Shown: positions 27,701 to 36,240, numbered from the stretch's first letter. The stretch is 64,000 bases of DNA from UBA1756 sp045130235 (GCA_045130235.1 JBGUPJ010000008.1:62001-126000), one strand, 5' to 3'. The notes: generated by a model from the letters alone, not told the origin. Numbers and translations are program-made.

Positions 27701-28647
27701 GGTCTGTTGGGTTGGGTATAACGTGGGCGTAAAGCTTCCATTTCTTCAATGAACTTTACAAAATTTTCGGGGATGAGCACCTCGTCCTCATTCGACAGGC
27801 GGTACTCTTTGGCATAGTCCAGAAACTTGAAGGCCAGATCGGGATGTTTTCGCTCCCATGCTACTTTCGCAATGGTGAGATATGATTCGTAAATTCCTGA
27901 TTTTGACCGAATAAGGCCATGGTAATAATCATCATTGCAATAGGAGGAAGGTAAGTCGTGACAAAAAGTTTCCAAGGTTTCAAACAACTCCAATGCGTCG
28001 GCCTCGTGCCCGGCTTTCACCAATGCATCGCCAGTTTCATAAAGATCTTGGTAAAAAATGAGGTTGAAATCCGATAGCGCATTTTCCTGTTCGCGGTTCA
28101 GGGGAGCTTCATGGTAGAGAATGCGCAGGGTGGCGAGGCACTCGTCGTAATGTTTCTGCGCAAAGTCGAGTTGCAGTTTCAGAATGAGCGCGTCGGCTTC
28201 CGTTCGGTTGAATTGCAACGACCGGTCGAGATAGTACTCGCACATCGCGGTGTCGCGGTAGGCAAGCTCCTCCAGAGCTTTGTTATAGAAGAGAGTGTCC
28301 ACCCGCCGGCGCTGCACCTCCAGCCGCTCGTTCAGTTCCTGCAGTTTGTACTCCAATGCCTTGCTCTGATGTAGGGTGGAAAAAAAGTCGATCTGTGGAC
28401 AGAAATGCAAGTTGGGGAGAAATTCATCCTGGAAAATCTTTATGGAATCGAGCATCTCCTGAACGAAAATGTAGTGCAACGAAATGATTTCTGGATCTTC
28501 TGTGTTGATATGGGAACTTCGTTCTTCAATGCGCTGTGTGAATCCCTTTGCCTTATCGCAGTCAATGCTTTGTGCCGACGCACAAAAAAAAGCCATTGCA
28601 CAAAATAGGGCAATACACGTTCGGATGATGAGGGAGGATAGACGCAT
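27697..28647 (-). CDS. secreted TPR-like protein
   Basis: A 316-residue protein with a signal peptide (MRLSSLIIRTCIALFCAMAFFCASAQS). The mature part is helical and rich in Leu/Glu/Tyr. Repeat-like segments such as YYLDRSLQFNRTEADALILKLQL and LDYAKEY suggest TPR-type repeats. No catalytic motif is visible. It overlaps the LTA-synthase-like gene by four bases and starts two bases after the stop of the thioredoxin gene, so translational coupling is likely. It may be a periplasmic helper for its operon neighbours, but no function is identified. Confidence 0.65.
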   Translation of the reverse strand: MRLSSLIIRTCIALFCAMAFFCASAQSIDCDKAKGFTQRIEERSSHINTEDPEIISLHYIFVQEMLDSIKIFQDEFLPNLHFCPQIDFFSTLHQSKALEYKLQELNERLEVQRRRVDTLFYNKALEELAYRDTAMCEYYLDRSLQFNRTEADALILKLQLDFAQKHYDECLATLRILYHEAPLNREQENALSDFNLIFYQDLYETGDALVKAGHEADALELFETLETFCHDLPSSYCNDDYYHGLIRSKSGIYESYLTIAKVAWERKHPDLAFKFLDYAKEYRLSNEDEVLIPENFVKFIEEMEALRPRYTQPNRP

Positions 28648-28649
28648 TA

Positions 28650-29192
28650 TTACGACAGCAGTAAATCTTTGATGACCTGTTCGAGTTGTTGTTTCGACAT
28701 TGCACCATCAATTCTCTTGGGCTGCTGACCGGGCTTTACGAAGATAAGCACCGGGAGACTTTGAACTTTAAAAATGGCAGCCACATTAGGACATTTGTCA
28801 ACATCGACTTTGTAAATGGCAATTTTGTCGGAATATTGTTGTGCAAAATCCACCAGATAGGGGGCTATTTCGGCGCAATATCTGCACCATCCGGCCGAAA
28901 AGTTGATGATGGAGGGACGTTTGCATTTGAAACCGTAACGGGCTCCGTCAAATTCACATACCTCTTCCTCAAATCGTTTCTCATCCACCACCTGTACCTT
29001 CGAGTAGTCAATTTCTGCTTTCGGCTGTCCTATCGTATTGGGCGTTTCAGCCTTTTCTTCTGTGGACTGCTCTTTGACAGTTTCTGTCTTTGTCTTTGCG
29101 GTGGATTCCCCTTCCTGTTTCTTGCTGCAGCTGAAATTGAGCAGGATAACGATGGATAAGATGATAGTGAAAAGGCGTGACGCAGTCTTCAT
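28650..29192 (-). CDS. thioredoxin-fold lipoprotein
   Basis: A 180-residue protein with a lipobox (LLNFSC, Cys near residue 22), a Lys/Glu/Thr-rich linker to about residue 60, and a thioredoxin domain. The redox pair is GWCRYC (Cys103 and Cys106), followed by IAPYLVDFAQQYSDKIAIYKVDVDKCPNVAAIFKVQSLPVLIFV with the cis-Pro of SLP. The acceptor side is periplasmic or envelope. Two extra cysteines (residues about 79 and 90) lie before the active site. It directly follows rnfC (6 bases) and precedes the TPR gene (2 bases). Confidence 0.88.
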   Translation of the reverse strand: MKTASRLFTIILSIVILLNFSCSKKQEGESTAKTKTETVKEQSTEEKAETPNTIGQPKAEIDYSKVQVVDEKRFEEEVCEFDGARYGFKCKRPSIINFSAGWCRYCAEIAPYLVDFAQQYSDKIAIYKVDVDKCPNVAAIFKVQSLPVLIFVKPGQQPKRIDGAMSKQQLEQVIKDLLLS

Positions 29193-29198
29193 GGAAAC

Positions 29199-30596
29199 CT
29201 ATTTGGCCTGGTTCTGGGCGGCGCGGGCACGGATCATCGCACCGGTCTTGTTCTTGCCCACCCGCACGTTGTCGAGAAGCGGACGGTTGGCGGGACAGGT
29301 GAACTGGCAGCATCCGCATTCGATGCAGTTCATGATGCCCTCTTTCTCGCAGTCCTCGAAGCGCATGTTTTCTGAAAGGGCGTGCAGGCGGTACGGTTCC
29401 AGCCCCATAGGACAGGCCTCCACGCACTTGCCGCAGCGGATACAGTTGCTGATCGGGCCGCGCTTGGCGTCCTTCTCGCGGATGAACAGCAGGCTCGACA
29501 TCCCCTTGACGGCGTATGCGCCGAGGTTGGTGATGGCCTTGCCCATCATCGGACCGCCGGAGATGATCTTGCCGGTGTCTTCCGGAATGCCCACAGCGTC
29601 CATCACAGCTTGGATGGGCGTGCCGAGACGGAGGTGGAAGTTGCGGCACTTGTCGGCGGGTACCGACTTGCCCGAAACCGTGGTGAAGGTCTGCACGATG
29701 GGCATGTTCTTCTGCACGGCCTGGTAGATGGCGTAGGTGGTGGTGAGGTTGTTGACGATACAGCCTACTGAAATCGGGAGCGCGCCGTTGGGTACGCTGC
29801 GGCCTGTGATGGCCTTGATAAGCTGTTTCTCAGCACCTTGCGGGTATTTGATGCGGAGGGGCTGCACCTTGATTTTCGGATGCCCCTTGGCGGCCTCCAC
29901 CAGTCTGGCGGTGGCTTCCGGCTTGTTGTCCTCGATGCCGATGATGGCCTGGTCGGCGCCCGATGCGATGAGGGCGGCCTCAATGCCGATGATACACTCC
30001 TCGGCATGCTCAATGGCCATACGGTTGTCGGTGGAGATGTAAGGCTCGCACTCGGCGGAGTTGATGATAAGGTACTCGCATTTCTGCTCGGGCTTGAGCA
30101 TGTATTTGATGTGGGTGGGGAAGCAGGCGCCGCCGAGTCCCACAATGCCTTTGTCCTTCATGCGGGCGATAATCTCGTCCTTGCTGAGCTTGATCTCGCT
30201 TACGATGTCGGGAGTGGTGTCGATGTCCTCCATCCATTCGTCGCCCTCGCGGTCGATGACGATGGCGGGCTTCTTATAACCGCTGATGTCGGCAATCATG
30301 TCCACGCGATTCACTGTTCCGGAGATGGGGGAGTGGATGTTGGCGCTCACAAAGCCGCTGGGCTCTCCAATGAGCTGTCCCACCTTCACTTTGTCGCCTT
30401 TCTGTACGATGGGTTTGGAAGGAGCGCCGAGGTGCTGCGTCATATATACAACAGCCTGATCGGGGAGCGGGAACTCCTCAATGCACTGGTTGTGAGCAAT
30501 TTTGTTGGCCTCCGGGTGTACACCTCCCATGTGGAAGGTTTTCTTACCCAGGGCTTTCACTTCTTGTTTGAGTTCGTTTGAAATTTCGGTGGACAT
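29199..30596 (-). CDS. rnfC: Rnf electron-transport complex subunit RnfC
   Basis: A 465-residue protein of RnfC/RsxC type. It carries an N-terminal barrel-sandwich region (GGVHPEANKIAHNQ), an NADH/FMN-binding fold (DKGIVGLGGACFPTHIKY, INSAECEPYISTDNR) and two 4Fe-4S clusters near residues 380-435 (CIRCGKCVEACPMGLEP and CIECGCCQFTCPANRPL). In the Rnf complex it accepts electrons at the NADH side and passes them to RnfB, coupling to ion transport. Length is normal; the long C-terminal repeat tail of some RsxC proteins is absent. rnfB lies 65 bases upstream. Downstream genes are not rnfD, rnfG, rnfE or rnfA. Confidence 0.95.
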   Translation of the reverse strand: MSTEISNELKQEVKALGKKTFHMGGVHPEANKIAHNQCIEEFPLPDQAVVYMTQHLGAPSKPIVQKGDKVKVGQLIGEPSGFVSANIHSPISGTVNRVDMIADISGYKKPAIVIDREGDEWMEDIDTTPDIVSEIKLSKDEIIARMKDKGIVGLGGACFPTHIKYMLKPEQKCEYLIINSAECEPYISTDNRMAIEHAEECIIGIEAALIASGADQAIIGIEDNKPEATARLVEAAKGHPKIKVQPLRIKYPQGAEKQLIKAITGRSVPNGALPISVGCIVNNLTTTYAIYQAVQKNMPIVQTFTTVSGKSVPADKCRNFHLRLGTPIQAVMDAVGIPEDTGKIISGGPMMGKAITNLGAYAVKGMSSLLFIREKDAKRGPISNCIRCGKCVEACPMGLEPYRLHALSENMRFEDCEKEGIMNCIECGCCQFTCPANRPLLDNVRVGKNKTGAMIRARAAQNQAK

Positions 30597-30661
30597 ATCG
30601 TTGGTTTTATTGTCTCTTTTAATATTGAATAATAAATGATGATGGGTAAAAAGATGACCGA

Positions 30662-31570
30662 TTAGGCCTGTGCGGCGGGTGCGTCAACGGCCGCTTTCTC
30701 AGCGGGCTTCTCTGCCGGTTTGGCTGCCGGAGCTGGGAAGTTGACCGCCACAATGGCGTTCTTTGGACATTCGGCCACGCATTTCTTGCACATCTTGCAC
30801 TTGGTGAAGTCGATGTAGGCGAGGTTGTTCTCCACGGTGATAGCCTCGAAGGGGCACACCTTGGCGCACTTGCCGCAGCCGATACAGGCGGCCTTGCAGT
30901 TCTTCATGGCCACCGCACCCTTCTCCTTGTTGTTGCATGCCACATACACGCGGCGGTTCTTGGGACCTTTGTGGCGAATCTCGATGACGGTACGCGGACA
31001 GGTCTTGGCGCACACGCCGCAGCCCACGCACTTCTCCTCATCCACCACAGGCAGTTTCGTCGCCGGGTCGATGGTGATGGCCCCGAAGTTGCAGGCCTTC
31101 ACGCAGTCGCCGCAGCCGAGACAGCCGTTGGGACAGAGGCCTTCGCCGGCGTACAGACTGTTGGCGAAGAAGCAGGAGATCTCGGAGTCATAGCTCACCT
31201 TGGCGGGCGAGTTCTCGCACGAACCCTGGCAGCGCACTACCGCCACTTTCGGGGTGCTGTCGGCTGCCTCGATGCCGAGGATGGCGGCAATCTGGTCGTT
31301 CTTCTCTTTCGGTGTTCCGGGACAGCTGCATCCTTCCATGGTGCCGCGTGCCACCATCGTCTCCGCCAGGTTGCGGCAGCCTGCAAAGCCGCATCCGCCG
31401 CAGTTGGCGCCGGGCAGCAGGTCGCAAATCAGGTCGATGCGGGGGTCTTCCTCAACATGGAACTTCTTGGCAATGAAGAATAAAACAATAGCGGCCACAA
31501 TGCCGACAATGCCTAAAATCAGCGCGGCTTTCCATAGCACACTCCAATCTACTGCAAGTAAAACACTCAT
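30662..31570 (-). CDS. rnfB: Rnf electron-transport complex subunit RnfB
   Basis: A 302-residue protein with one N-terminal membrane helix (about 12-33). A 4Fe-4S domain with Cys near residues 49, 57, 60 and 65 (CDLLPGANCGGCGFAGC) follows. Then come four ferredoxin-type CxxCxxCxxxC sets: CLGCGDCVKACN, CVGCGVCAKTCP, CIGCGKCAKVCP and CKMCKKCVAECP. It moves electrons between the ferredoxin side and the rest of the Rnf complex. The C-terminus is an Ala/Pro/Lys-rich tail. A minus-strand -7 box lies at 31606-31613 and likely drives the five-gene leftward operon rnfB-rnfC-thioredoxin-TPR-LTA-synthase-like. Confidence 0.95.
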   Translation of the reverse strand: MSVLLAVDWSVLWKAALILGIVGIVAAIVLFFIAKKFHVEEDPRIDLICDLLPGANCGGCGFAGCRNLAETMVARGTMEGCSCPGTPKEKNDQIAAILGIEAADSTPKVAVVRCQGSCENSPAKVSYDSEISCFFANSLYAGEGLCPNGCLGCGDCVKACNFGAITIDPATKLPVVDEEKCVGCGVCAKTCPRTVIEIRHKGPKNRRVYVACNNKEKGAVAMKNCKAACIGCGKCAKVCPFEAITVENNLAYIDFTKCKMCKKCVAECPKNAIVAVNFPAPAAKPAEKPAEKAAVDAPAAQA

Positions 31571-31605
31571 TTTTTTATCTTTTTAGTCTTTTAAATTTCA
31601 GAAAG

Positions 31606-31613
31606 CAAAAATA
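31606..31613 (-). promoter_or_regulatory. -7 box for the rnfBC operon
   Basis: Minus strand TATTTTTG, about 36 bases before the rnfB start. Confidence 0.55.
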
Positions 31614-31686
31614 CTACTTTTTTTCTTTGTCTGTGTGCCTTTGGAGGATTTTTTTTCAGATTTCTCCTCATTGTGGGCGTCAAGCC

Positions 31687-33105
31687 CTATTCCCTAACCA
31701 CCTTGACCGTCTCAACTCCTTCGTTGGAGATGATTCGTAATAGATAAGTGCCAGAAGAATAGTTAGATAGGTCAACCGAAAACTCTGTTTCACCTATGCT
31801 CTGCTGGAAGAGCATTTTCCCGAATAGGTCAAATACTTGCACTTCCACCATAGACTGTCCTTCCGTTTGTACGTGTACGATACCACTGGTGGGATTGGGG
31901 TATGCCATGACTTTTCTCTCGCTATTCTCACCAATAGCTTGGGGCAATTCCGGACCACGAATGCCGATGATGATGGCGTGATTGCTGTTGAAACCGTATG
32001 AACTGCAGTTGGTTAGTGCATAGTAGCCGTTCTGCTGTCCGCCCCATCCCCAGTTGAAATGGAAATAGTTGTCGTCGCGGTAGCCGTCGCAAGTCCATAC
32101 ATGCCCACCATAGTTCCCACTTCCTCCATACATGAAGGGGGCACCTTCGTCAAGCTCGTTTTTCAAATAATTGAGCCATGTGGTGGTGGAAAGATTCCCG
32201 CGTTCAATGTATTGTATGGTAGTGGGATAGCGAAAGTAGGTGGAAAGAGCCGACACAATACGGTTGGAGTTGGCCACACTCGCCTCCGGTCCGTAATTCA
32301 TATTCACCGACACGCCGCAATGGTACAGCAAAGTGGCAACGGCTTCAACACAGCTGTCAGGATGAAATACAACAGAGAGTTTGTCGGGCATGTTCTCGTA
32401 ATGGTAGGTGGTGGCTCCAAAGTTGGCCGAAAGAGTGCCATAATTGCTGCTGTAAGAATGACTTCCGGTGCCGGTGGTCGGGAATCTCCAGTAGCGCATC
32501 ACCTGTCCCATGACAATCGCGCCACACCCTACCGCCACATGGCCGCCATAGACTGAGTTGCCCGTGGTATCAGCGGGACAGAGGTTGTTGTAATATTTCG
32601 TCTGGTTCCACTGGTTGTTGCCAAGCAACGGCCCTACGACCACCTCTCCATCTTTGGGTGAAAGGACATTGCCAGAAAGTAATGCTTCCCATTGTTGGGT
32701 GATAGCTGTGTTGTTATATAATTGGTTATCAATAATATATTGAATTTCTTCAGTGTAACCATCCATGAAAAATTGAATATGGGCTGGGATGTTTTCGGTG
32801 ACAAAGGTGCCTTCATCTGAAAAGGCCAGAATAGGTTGCACACGGTCGTCGCCCGCTACGATAACAAAGCCGTCCGGCTGAAAATTCACGACGTAGAAAC
32901 TGGGGGCAGTGCCATTCTCTCCACGTAGCAGGGGAGCGGTGTAAGCCACTGTGGGAGTGAGCGATTCGGGTGCGTGGTGGTATTTTTGAGCAAAAAAGTG
33001 GGAGGCAACGGTACAGGCTGTAGTGGCATCCACCGACTTAGCGGATAGGCTGCCCGACAATAGGGTTGCCAATAGGAATGTTATGCAGATTCTCAATTTC
33101 ATCAT
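31687..33105 (-). CDS. C10 (streptopain-like) cysteine protease with propeptide and T9SS tail
   Basis: A 472-residue secreted protease. A signal peptide is followed by a Spi-type inhibitory propeptide region (VASHFFAQKYHH, YVVNFQPDGFVIVAGDDRVQPILAFSDEG). The catalytic domain has Cys near residue 194 in VAVGCGAIVMGQVMRYW and His near residue 335 in GGHVWTCDGYR, with the FNWGWGGQQNGYY motif. The C-terminal 75 residues are a Por-type T9SS sorting domain (MAYPNPTSGIVHV, NYSSGTYLLRI). The first codon has two consecutive ATG options. It is a longer, propeptide-bearing paralogue of the protein at 5092. Its substrate is unknown. Confidence 0.93.
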   Translation of the reverse strand: MMKLRICITFLLATLLSGSLSAKSVDATTACTVASHFFAQKYHHAPESLTPTVAYTAPLLRGENGTAPSFYVVNFQPDGFVIVAGDDRVQPILAFSDEGTFVTENIPAHIQFFMDGYTEEIQYIIDNQLYNNTAITQQWEALLSGNVLSPKDGEVVVGPLLGNNQWNQTKYYNNLCPADTTGNSVYGGHVAVGCGAIVMGQVMRYWRFPTTGTGSHSYSSNYGTLSANFGATTYHYENMPDKLSVVFHPDSCVEAVATLLYHCGVSVNMNYGPEASVANSNRIVSALSTYFRYPTTIQYIERGNLSTTTWLNYLKNELDEGAPFMYGGSGNYGGHVWTCDGYRDDNYFHFNWGWGGQQNGYYALTNCSSYGFNSNHAIIIGIRGPELPQAIGENSERKVMAYPNPTSGIVHVQTEGQSMVEVQVFDLFGKMLFQQSIGETEFSVDLSNYSSGTYLLRIISNEGVETVKVVRE

Positions 33106-33151
33106 CTAATTTTTTTTATAAATTGTTGTATATAAATGTTTTGGAATAACA

Positions 33152-34264
33152 CTATTTCAAGTAAATCGCTCGTAGCTTCTCTTCCTCGCGCTCCCAGCAG
33201 TACTGTTCAGCCGCCCGCTCCGTCGCTACCTTGCAGGAGGCATACAACTCTTTGTCGTTCAACAACTTGTTGATGGCCGTCGCGATGGCCTCCGGCGTAT
33301 GCTCCGGCACCACCAGCCCCACGCCGCTCCCTCTCACTACCGCCGCCATCTCCGGCAGGTCGCTCACCACACACGGAATCCCCGCCTTGATGTAGTCGAA
33401 CAGCTTGTTGGGCAGACAATACCGGTAGTTGAGATTGGTGTCCTTTTCCAACGAACAGCCAAGGTCGCACAAAGCCGTGTAGTTGGCCAACTCTGTCGGT
33501 GTCACTCTGGGAATAAAATGTACTCTGCCTTCCAGCATCTCTCTGTTAGTTAACTCTTTGAGCTGCAACACTACATCCCCATTGCCGATGATGAGCAGTT
33601 GCGCGTCGGGAACCATTTTCATCGCCAAAATCAGCTCTTCGGCGCCGCGGTCGCGGTTGATGGCTCCCTGCATCACAATCAGCTTGCAGTTGGTCGGCAG
33701 TCTCAGCTCTTCACGGGTTTTGGTGATGGGATATCGCTGTCGAGTGGGCACGTTGCGTACCACATTCACCTTCTCCTTTCGCGGATATTCTTGGTCGTAA
33801 AGATGTGCTATAGAATTACATACGGTCATCACGTCGGTAAGATGCGGGAAGCAGCGTTTCTCGATGCGCCGCCAGAATTTCTGCACGCGTGGCCGTCCGT
33901 TCAACTCTGGCACCCCGCAGAAATATTCGTGACTGTCGTACACCAGTCTCTTCCGTTTCAGTCTGCTGATGAGAAAGTTGGGATAAAGCGTGTCTAAGTC
34001 ATTGGATACCAGTATGTCGCAACGATGAAACAGCAGGAAAAAGAAGAGCCGGAAATTCAGTTCCGCGTAGAAAAGAAATCCCTTTTTGAACAACAGACGC
34101 AGCCGCTGTGTGGCGTAGATGCGTGGTTGTAGGGCAGGGGAGTTGGGCAGTTTTCTTCCCACCAGCAAGACGTTAAACCCCATGTTAACCAGCGAGTTGC
34201 ATACTTTATCTACCCGTTGGTCGCTGTAGAGGTCGTTGCTGACAGAAACTATAACGCGTTGCAA
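33152..34264 (-). CDS. glycosyltransferase family 4
   Basis: A 370-residue cytoplasmic GT-B enzyme. N-terminal MQRVIVSVSNDLYSDQRVDKVC is the acceptor-side fold. The donor half includes IVMQGAINRDRGAEELILAM, HFIPRVTPTELANYTALCDLGCSLEKD and NKLFDYIKAGIPCVVSDL with the conserved Glu/Ala-Gly-Ile-Pro region. kamE ends 3 bases upstream of its start, so the two may be co-transcribed, but no functional link is evident. Sugar and acceptor are unknown. Confidence 0.85.
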   Translation of the reverse strand: MQRVIVSVSNDLYSDQRVDKVCNSLVNMGFNVLLVGRKLPNSPALQPRIYATQRLRLLFKKGFLFYAELNFRLFFFLLFHRCDILVSNDLDTLYPNFLISRLKRKRLVYDSHEYFCGVPELNGRPRVQKFWRRIEKRCFPHLTDVMTVCNSIAHLYDQEYPRKEKVNVVRNVPTRQRYPITKTREELRLPTNCKLIVMQGAINRDRGAEELILAMKMVPDAQLLIIGNGDVVLQLKELTNREMLEGRVHFIPRVTPTELANYTALCDLGCSLEKDTNLNYRYCLPNKLFDYIKAGIPCVVSDLPEMAAVVRGSGVGLVVPEHTPEAIATAINKLLNDKELYASCKVATERAAEQYCWEREEEKLRAIYLK

Positions 34265-34267
34265 ATC

Positions 34268-35059
34268 TTAATGATGGTTGAGACGGCGATCCAGTTCTTG
34301 TGCCACGTATGAGGCCACGTCGTCGGCGTAAGAGCCGCTGCCGAAACCGGCGTCGTAGCCCAGTTCCTGTGCCAACTCGTGCGAGATACGCGGGCCGCCG
34401 CATACCAGGATGACCTTGTCGCGCAAACCTTCGGCCTCGAGCATCTCCACCAGCTCGGTGAGGTTCTTGATGTGAACATCCTTCTGTGTAACGGTTTGCG
34501 ACACCAAAAGCACGTCAGCCTTCATCTCGATAGCCTTTGCGATGAACTCCTCATTCGGCACCTGACTTCCCATGTTGAGCGTTTCAAACATTTCGTAACG
34601 CTCTATGCCATAGTGACCTGCGTAGCCTTTCATGTTCATGATAGCGTCGATACCGACGGTGTGGGCATCGGTGCCGGTGCTGGCGCCGATGGCGATGATT
34701 TTGCGCCCGATATGTTCGCGGATGTACTCGTCGGTCTCGTGCATATCCATCACCGTGGATTCCACCTTGGGAACGTGGATGGCGGTATAATCTACCGTGT
34801 GTACGGTGGAACCATAGCAGTTAAAGAAGGTGAAACCTTCGGTCAACTCTTTGTAAAACACCACCAACGGGTTTTCAAAACCCATCTTTTTCAGCATCTG
34901 TTTGGCAGCTTCCACGGCCTCGTCGCCGCAAGGAACGGGCAGCGTGAAACTCAACTGCACCTTGCCGTCATTCATGGTGTCGCCGTAGGGCTTTACTTTC
35001 GTTAAGTCTAACGTCTGATCAAAATCTTTTTGATCCATCGAATACAATCCACCGCTCAT
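34268..35059 (-). CDS. kamE: lysine 5,6-aminomutase beta subunit (cobalamin-binding)
   Basis: A 263-residue protein matching KamE. The cobalamin-binding Rossmann domain carries the base-off motif TDAHTVG, with His near residue 133. Lys near residue 144 (in IMNMKGYAGHYG) matches the position of the lysine that binds pyridoxal phosphate in the characterised enzyme. It normally pairs with KamD in an alpha2-beta2 enzyme converting beta-lysine or D-lysine to the 5,6-shifted isomer in lysine fermentation. No kamD lies on either side here: a LytTR regulator precedes it and a glycosyltransferase follows. A minus-strand -7 box (35106-35113) suggests its own transcription. The family is certain; its partner must be elsewhere. 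Confidence 0.95.
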   Translation of the reverse strand: MSGGLYSMDQKDFDQTLDLTKVKPYGDTMNDGKVQLSFTLPVPCGDEAVEAAKQMLKKMGFENPLVVFYKELTEGFTFFNCYGSTVHTVDYTAIHVPKVESTVMDMHETDEYIREHIGRKIIAIGASTGTDAHTVGIDAIMNMKGYAGHYGIERYEMFETLNMGSQVPNEEFIAKAIEMKADVLLVSQTVTQKDVHIKNLTELVEMLEAEGLRDKVILVCGGPRISHELAQELGYDAGFGSGSYADDVASYVAQELDRRLNHH

Positions 35060-35105
35060 TTTCTTTCGTATTTTATTATGAAATAATGATTTTAAAATTA
35101 GCCTG

Positions 35106-35113
35106 CAAAATTA
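35106..35113 (-). promoter_or_regulatory. -7 box for kamE
   Basis: Minus strand TAATTTTG, about 46 bases before the kamE start codon. Confidence 0.5.
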
Positions 35114-35152
35114 CAAAAAAATGAAATATGATGGCAGTTTGCTGCGAAAATT

Positions 35153-36031
35153 CTAATTTTCACCCGAAGCAAAGCGCACAATCATGTCTTCGGCGTAGGT
35201 TTGCGAGATGGGTATGCCGTTGATATTGTGCTCCATATCAAGGAAAAAGCCATCGCTTTCTTTCCGCACCAGCTGCACTTTTCGCAAATTGACAATGTAA
35301 CTGCGATGGCAGCGGGCGAAGCTGTGCGGGGTTAATTGTTCCTCCACTTTTTTGAATGTGCTGCGCAGCAAAAGACGTTCCACTTTGTCATTCTTTAAAT
35401 AATAAACAATGGTATAGTTGGAGGCCGCTTCCGCATAAAGCAGGTTTTCCTGACGGATGGAGAGTTTGAGTTCGTCTTTGGCGTCGCGCAGGTTGATGGT
35501 GGTATCGTTGGCGTAGATGGAGAGAGGTTCCTCAATGGAGAATGTGTCACTTTTTTTCATTGAGGAGAGTAAATCGTTGATTTTTATGTTTTTAATCTTT
35601 AGTGCAAAATAGAGATAAGAAAAGGCGTAGGGTAGAATGAGCATCGAGGGGATGAAGACGAAGGCACCCCGCAGGATTTCGTAAAACGAGCGGGTGTCGT
35701 GGGCGACAAATATAGCGAATGTGGAATAGGCGAGGGCCAGGAAAACTACTTCTGCCACTAACCATATAATATATGAAAAGAGGGAGAGAACTTTTTTGCC
35801 GTATAAAAGGCACATCATGCAGCGGCTTCCCAATAGCAGCAGTGTTGCCGCGATGATGATGATGGCAGAGTAGAGGAACTCTCTCGGCTGGGAGATGCCT
35901 TGTGGGATGAACTGGAAAATGGCAATGGGGTTATAGACGCACACGAAGACGATGGAGAAGAGCGCGACAAATGCAAGAATCTTGACGTTAGTTGATATTT
36001 TCAGTAAATAGGAGGGAATATCCCTGTTCAT
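35153..36031 (-). CDS. membrane-bound LytTR-type transcriptional regulator
   Basis: A 292-residue protein. The first 150 residues contain four hydrophobic helices (ILAFVALFSIVFVCVYN, FLYSAIIIIAATLLLLG, WLVAEVVFLALAYSTFAIFV, FVFIPSMLILPYAFSYLYF), so the protein is anchored in the inner membrane. The C-terminal 110 residues are a LytTR DNA-binding domain: SIRQENLLYAEAASNYTIVYYL, then KKVEEQLTPHSFARCHRSYIVNLRKV and a final INGIPISQTYAEDMI. It lacks a receiver domain, so it is not a typical two-component partner. Membrane LytTR proteins of this kind are common in Bacteroidota and their signals are unknown. Three copies of a 20-base direct repeat lie upstream of its promoter and could be its own binding sites (inference). 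Confidence 0.9.
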   Translation of the reverse strand: MNRDIPSYLLKISTNVKILAFVALFSIVFVCVYNPIAIFQFIPQGISQPREFLYSAIIIIAATLLLLGSRCMMCLLYGKKVLSLFSYIIWLVAEVVFLALAYSTFAIFVAHDTRSFYEILRGAFVFIPSMLILPYAFSYLYFALKIKNIKINDLLSSMKKSDTFSIEEPLSIYANDTTINLRDAKDELKLSIRQENLLYAEAASNYTIVYYLKNDKVERLLLRSTFKKVEEQLTPHSFARCHRSYIVNLRKVQLVRKESDGFFLDMEHNINGIPISQTYAEDMIVRFASGEN

Positions 36032-36053
36032 TTTCGTGTCATTTTTGGGGCTG

Positions 36054-36084
36054 CAAAAATACTATTTTTTTTGAAATGCGCAAT
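36054..36084 (-). promoter_or_regulatory. promoter of the LytTR gene
   Basis: On the minus strand ATTG (36081-36084) and TATTTTTG (36054-36061) are separated by 19 bases, a full match to the Bacteroidota -33/-7 arrangement, about 23 bases before the start codon. Confidence 0.7.
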
Positions 36085-36091
36085 TTGTTCC

Positions 36092-36146
36092 AAAAATTCG
36101 TCCCAAAATGAAAAAATTCGTCCCAAAATGAAAAAATTCGTCCCAA
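36092..36146. repeat. three 20-base direct repeats upstream of the LytTR promoter
   Basis: AAAATTCGTCCCAA begins at 36093, 36113 and 36133 with a period of exactly 20 bases. The array begins immediately upstream of the -33 element of the LytTR gene and lies between that gene and the divergent acyl-CoA synthetase. It is a candidate operator. Confidence 0.85.
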
Positions 36147-36193
36147 CGACGGGTGTGATGTCACTTAAAAATCAAAATAATGAAAAAAAGTCG

Positions 36194-36201
36194 TTCTTTT
36201 G
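36194..36201 (+). promoter_or_regulatory. possible -7 box for acyl-CoA synthetase
   Basis: TTCTTTTG, a one-mismatch TAnnTTTG, lies 39 bases before the ATG at 36241. Confidence 0.3.
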
Positions 36202-36240
36202 CCGCCGATTTCATTAACCATTATCTAAATCATTTTACTT

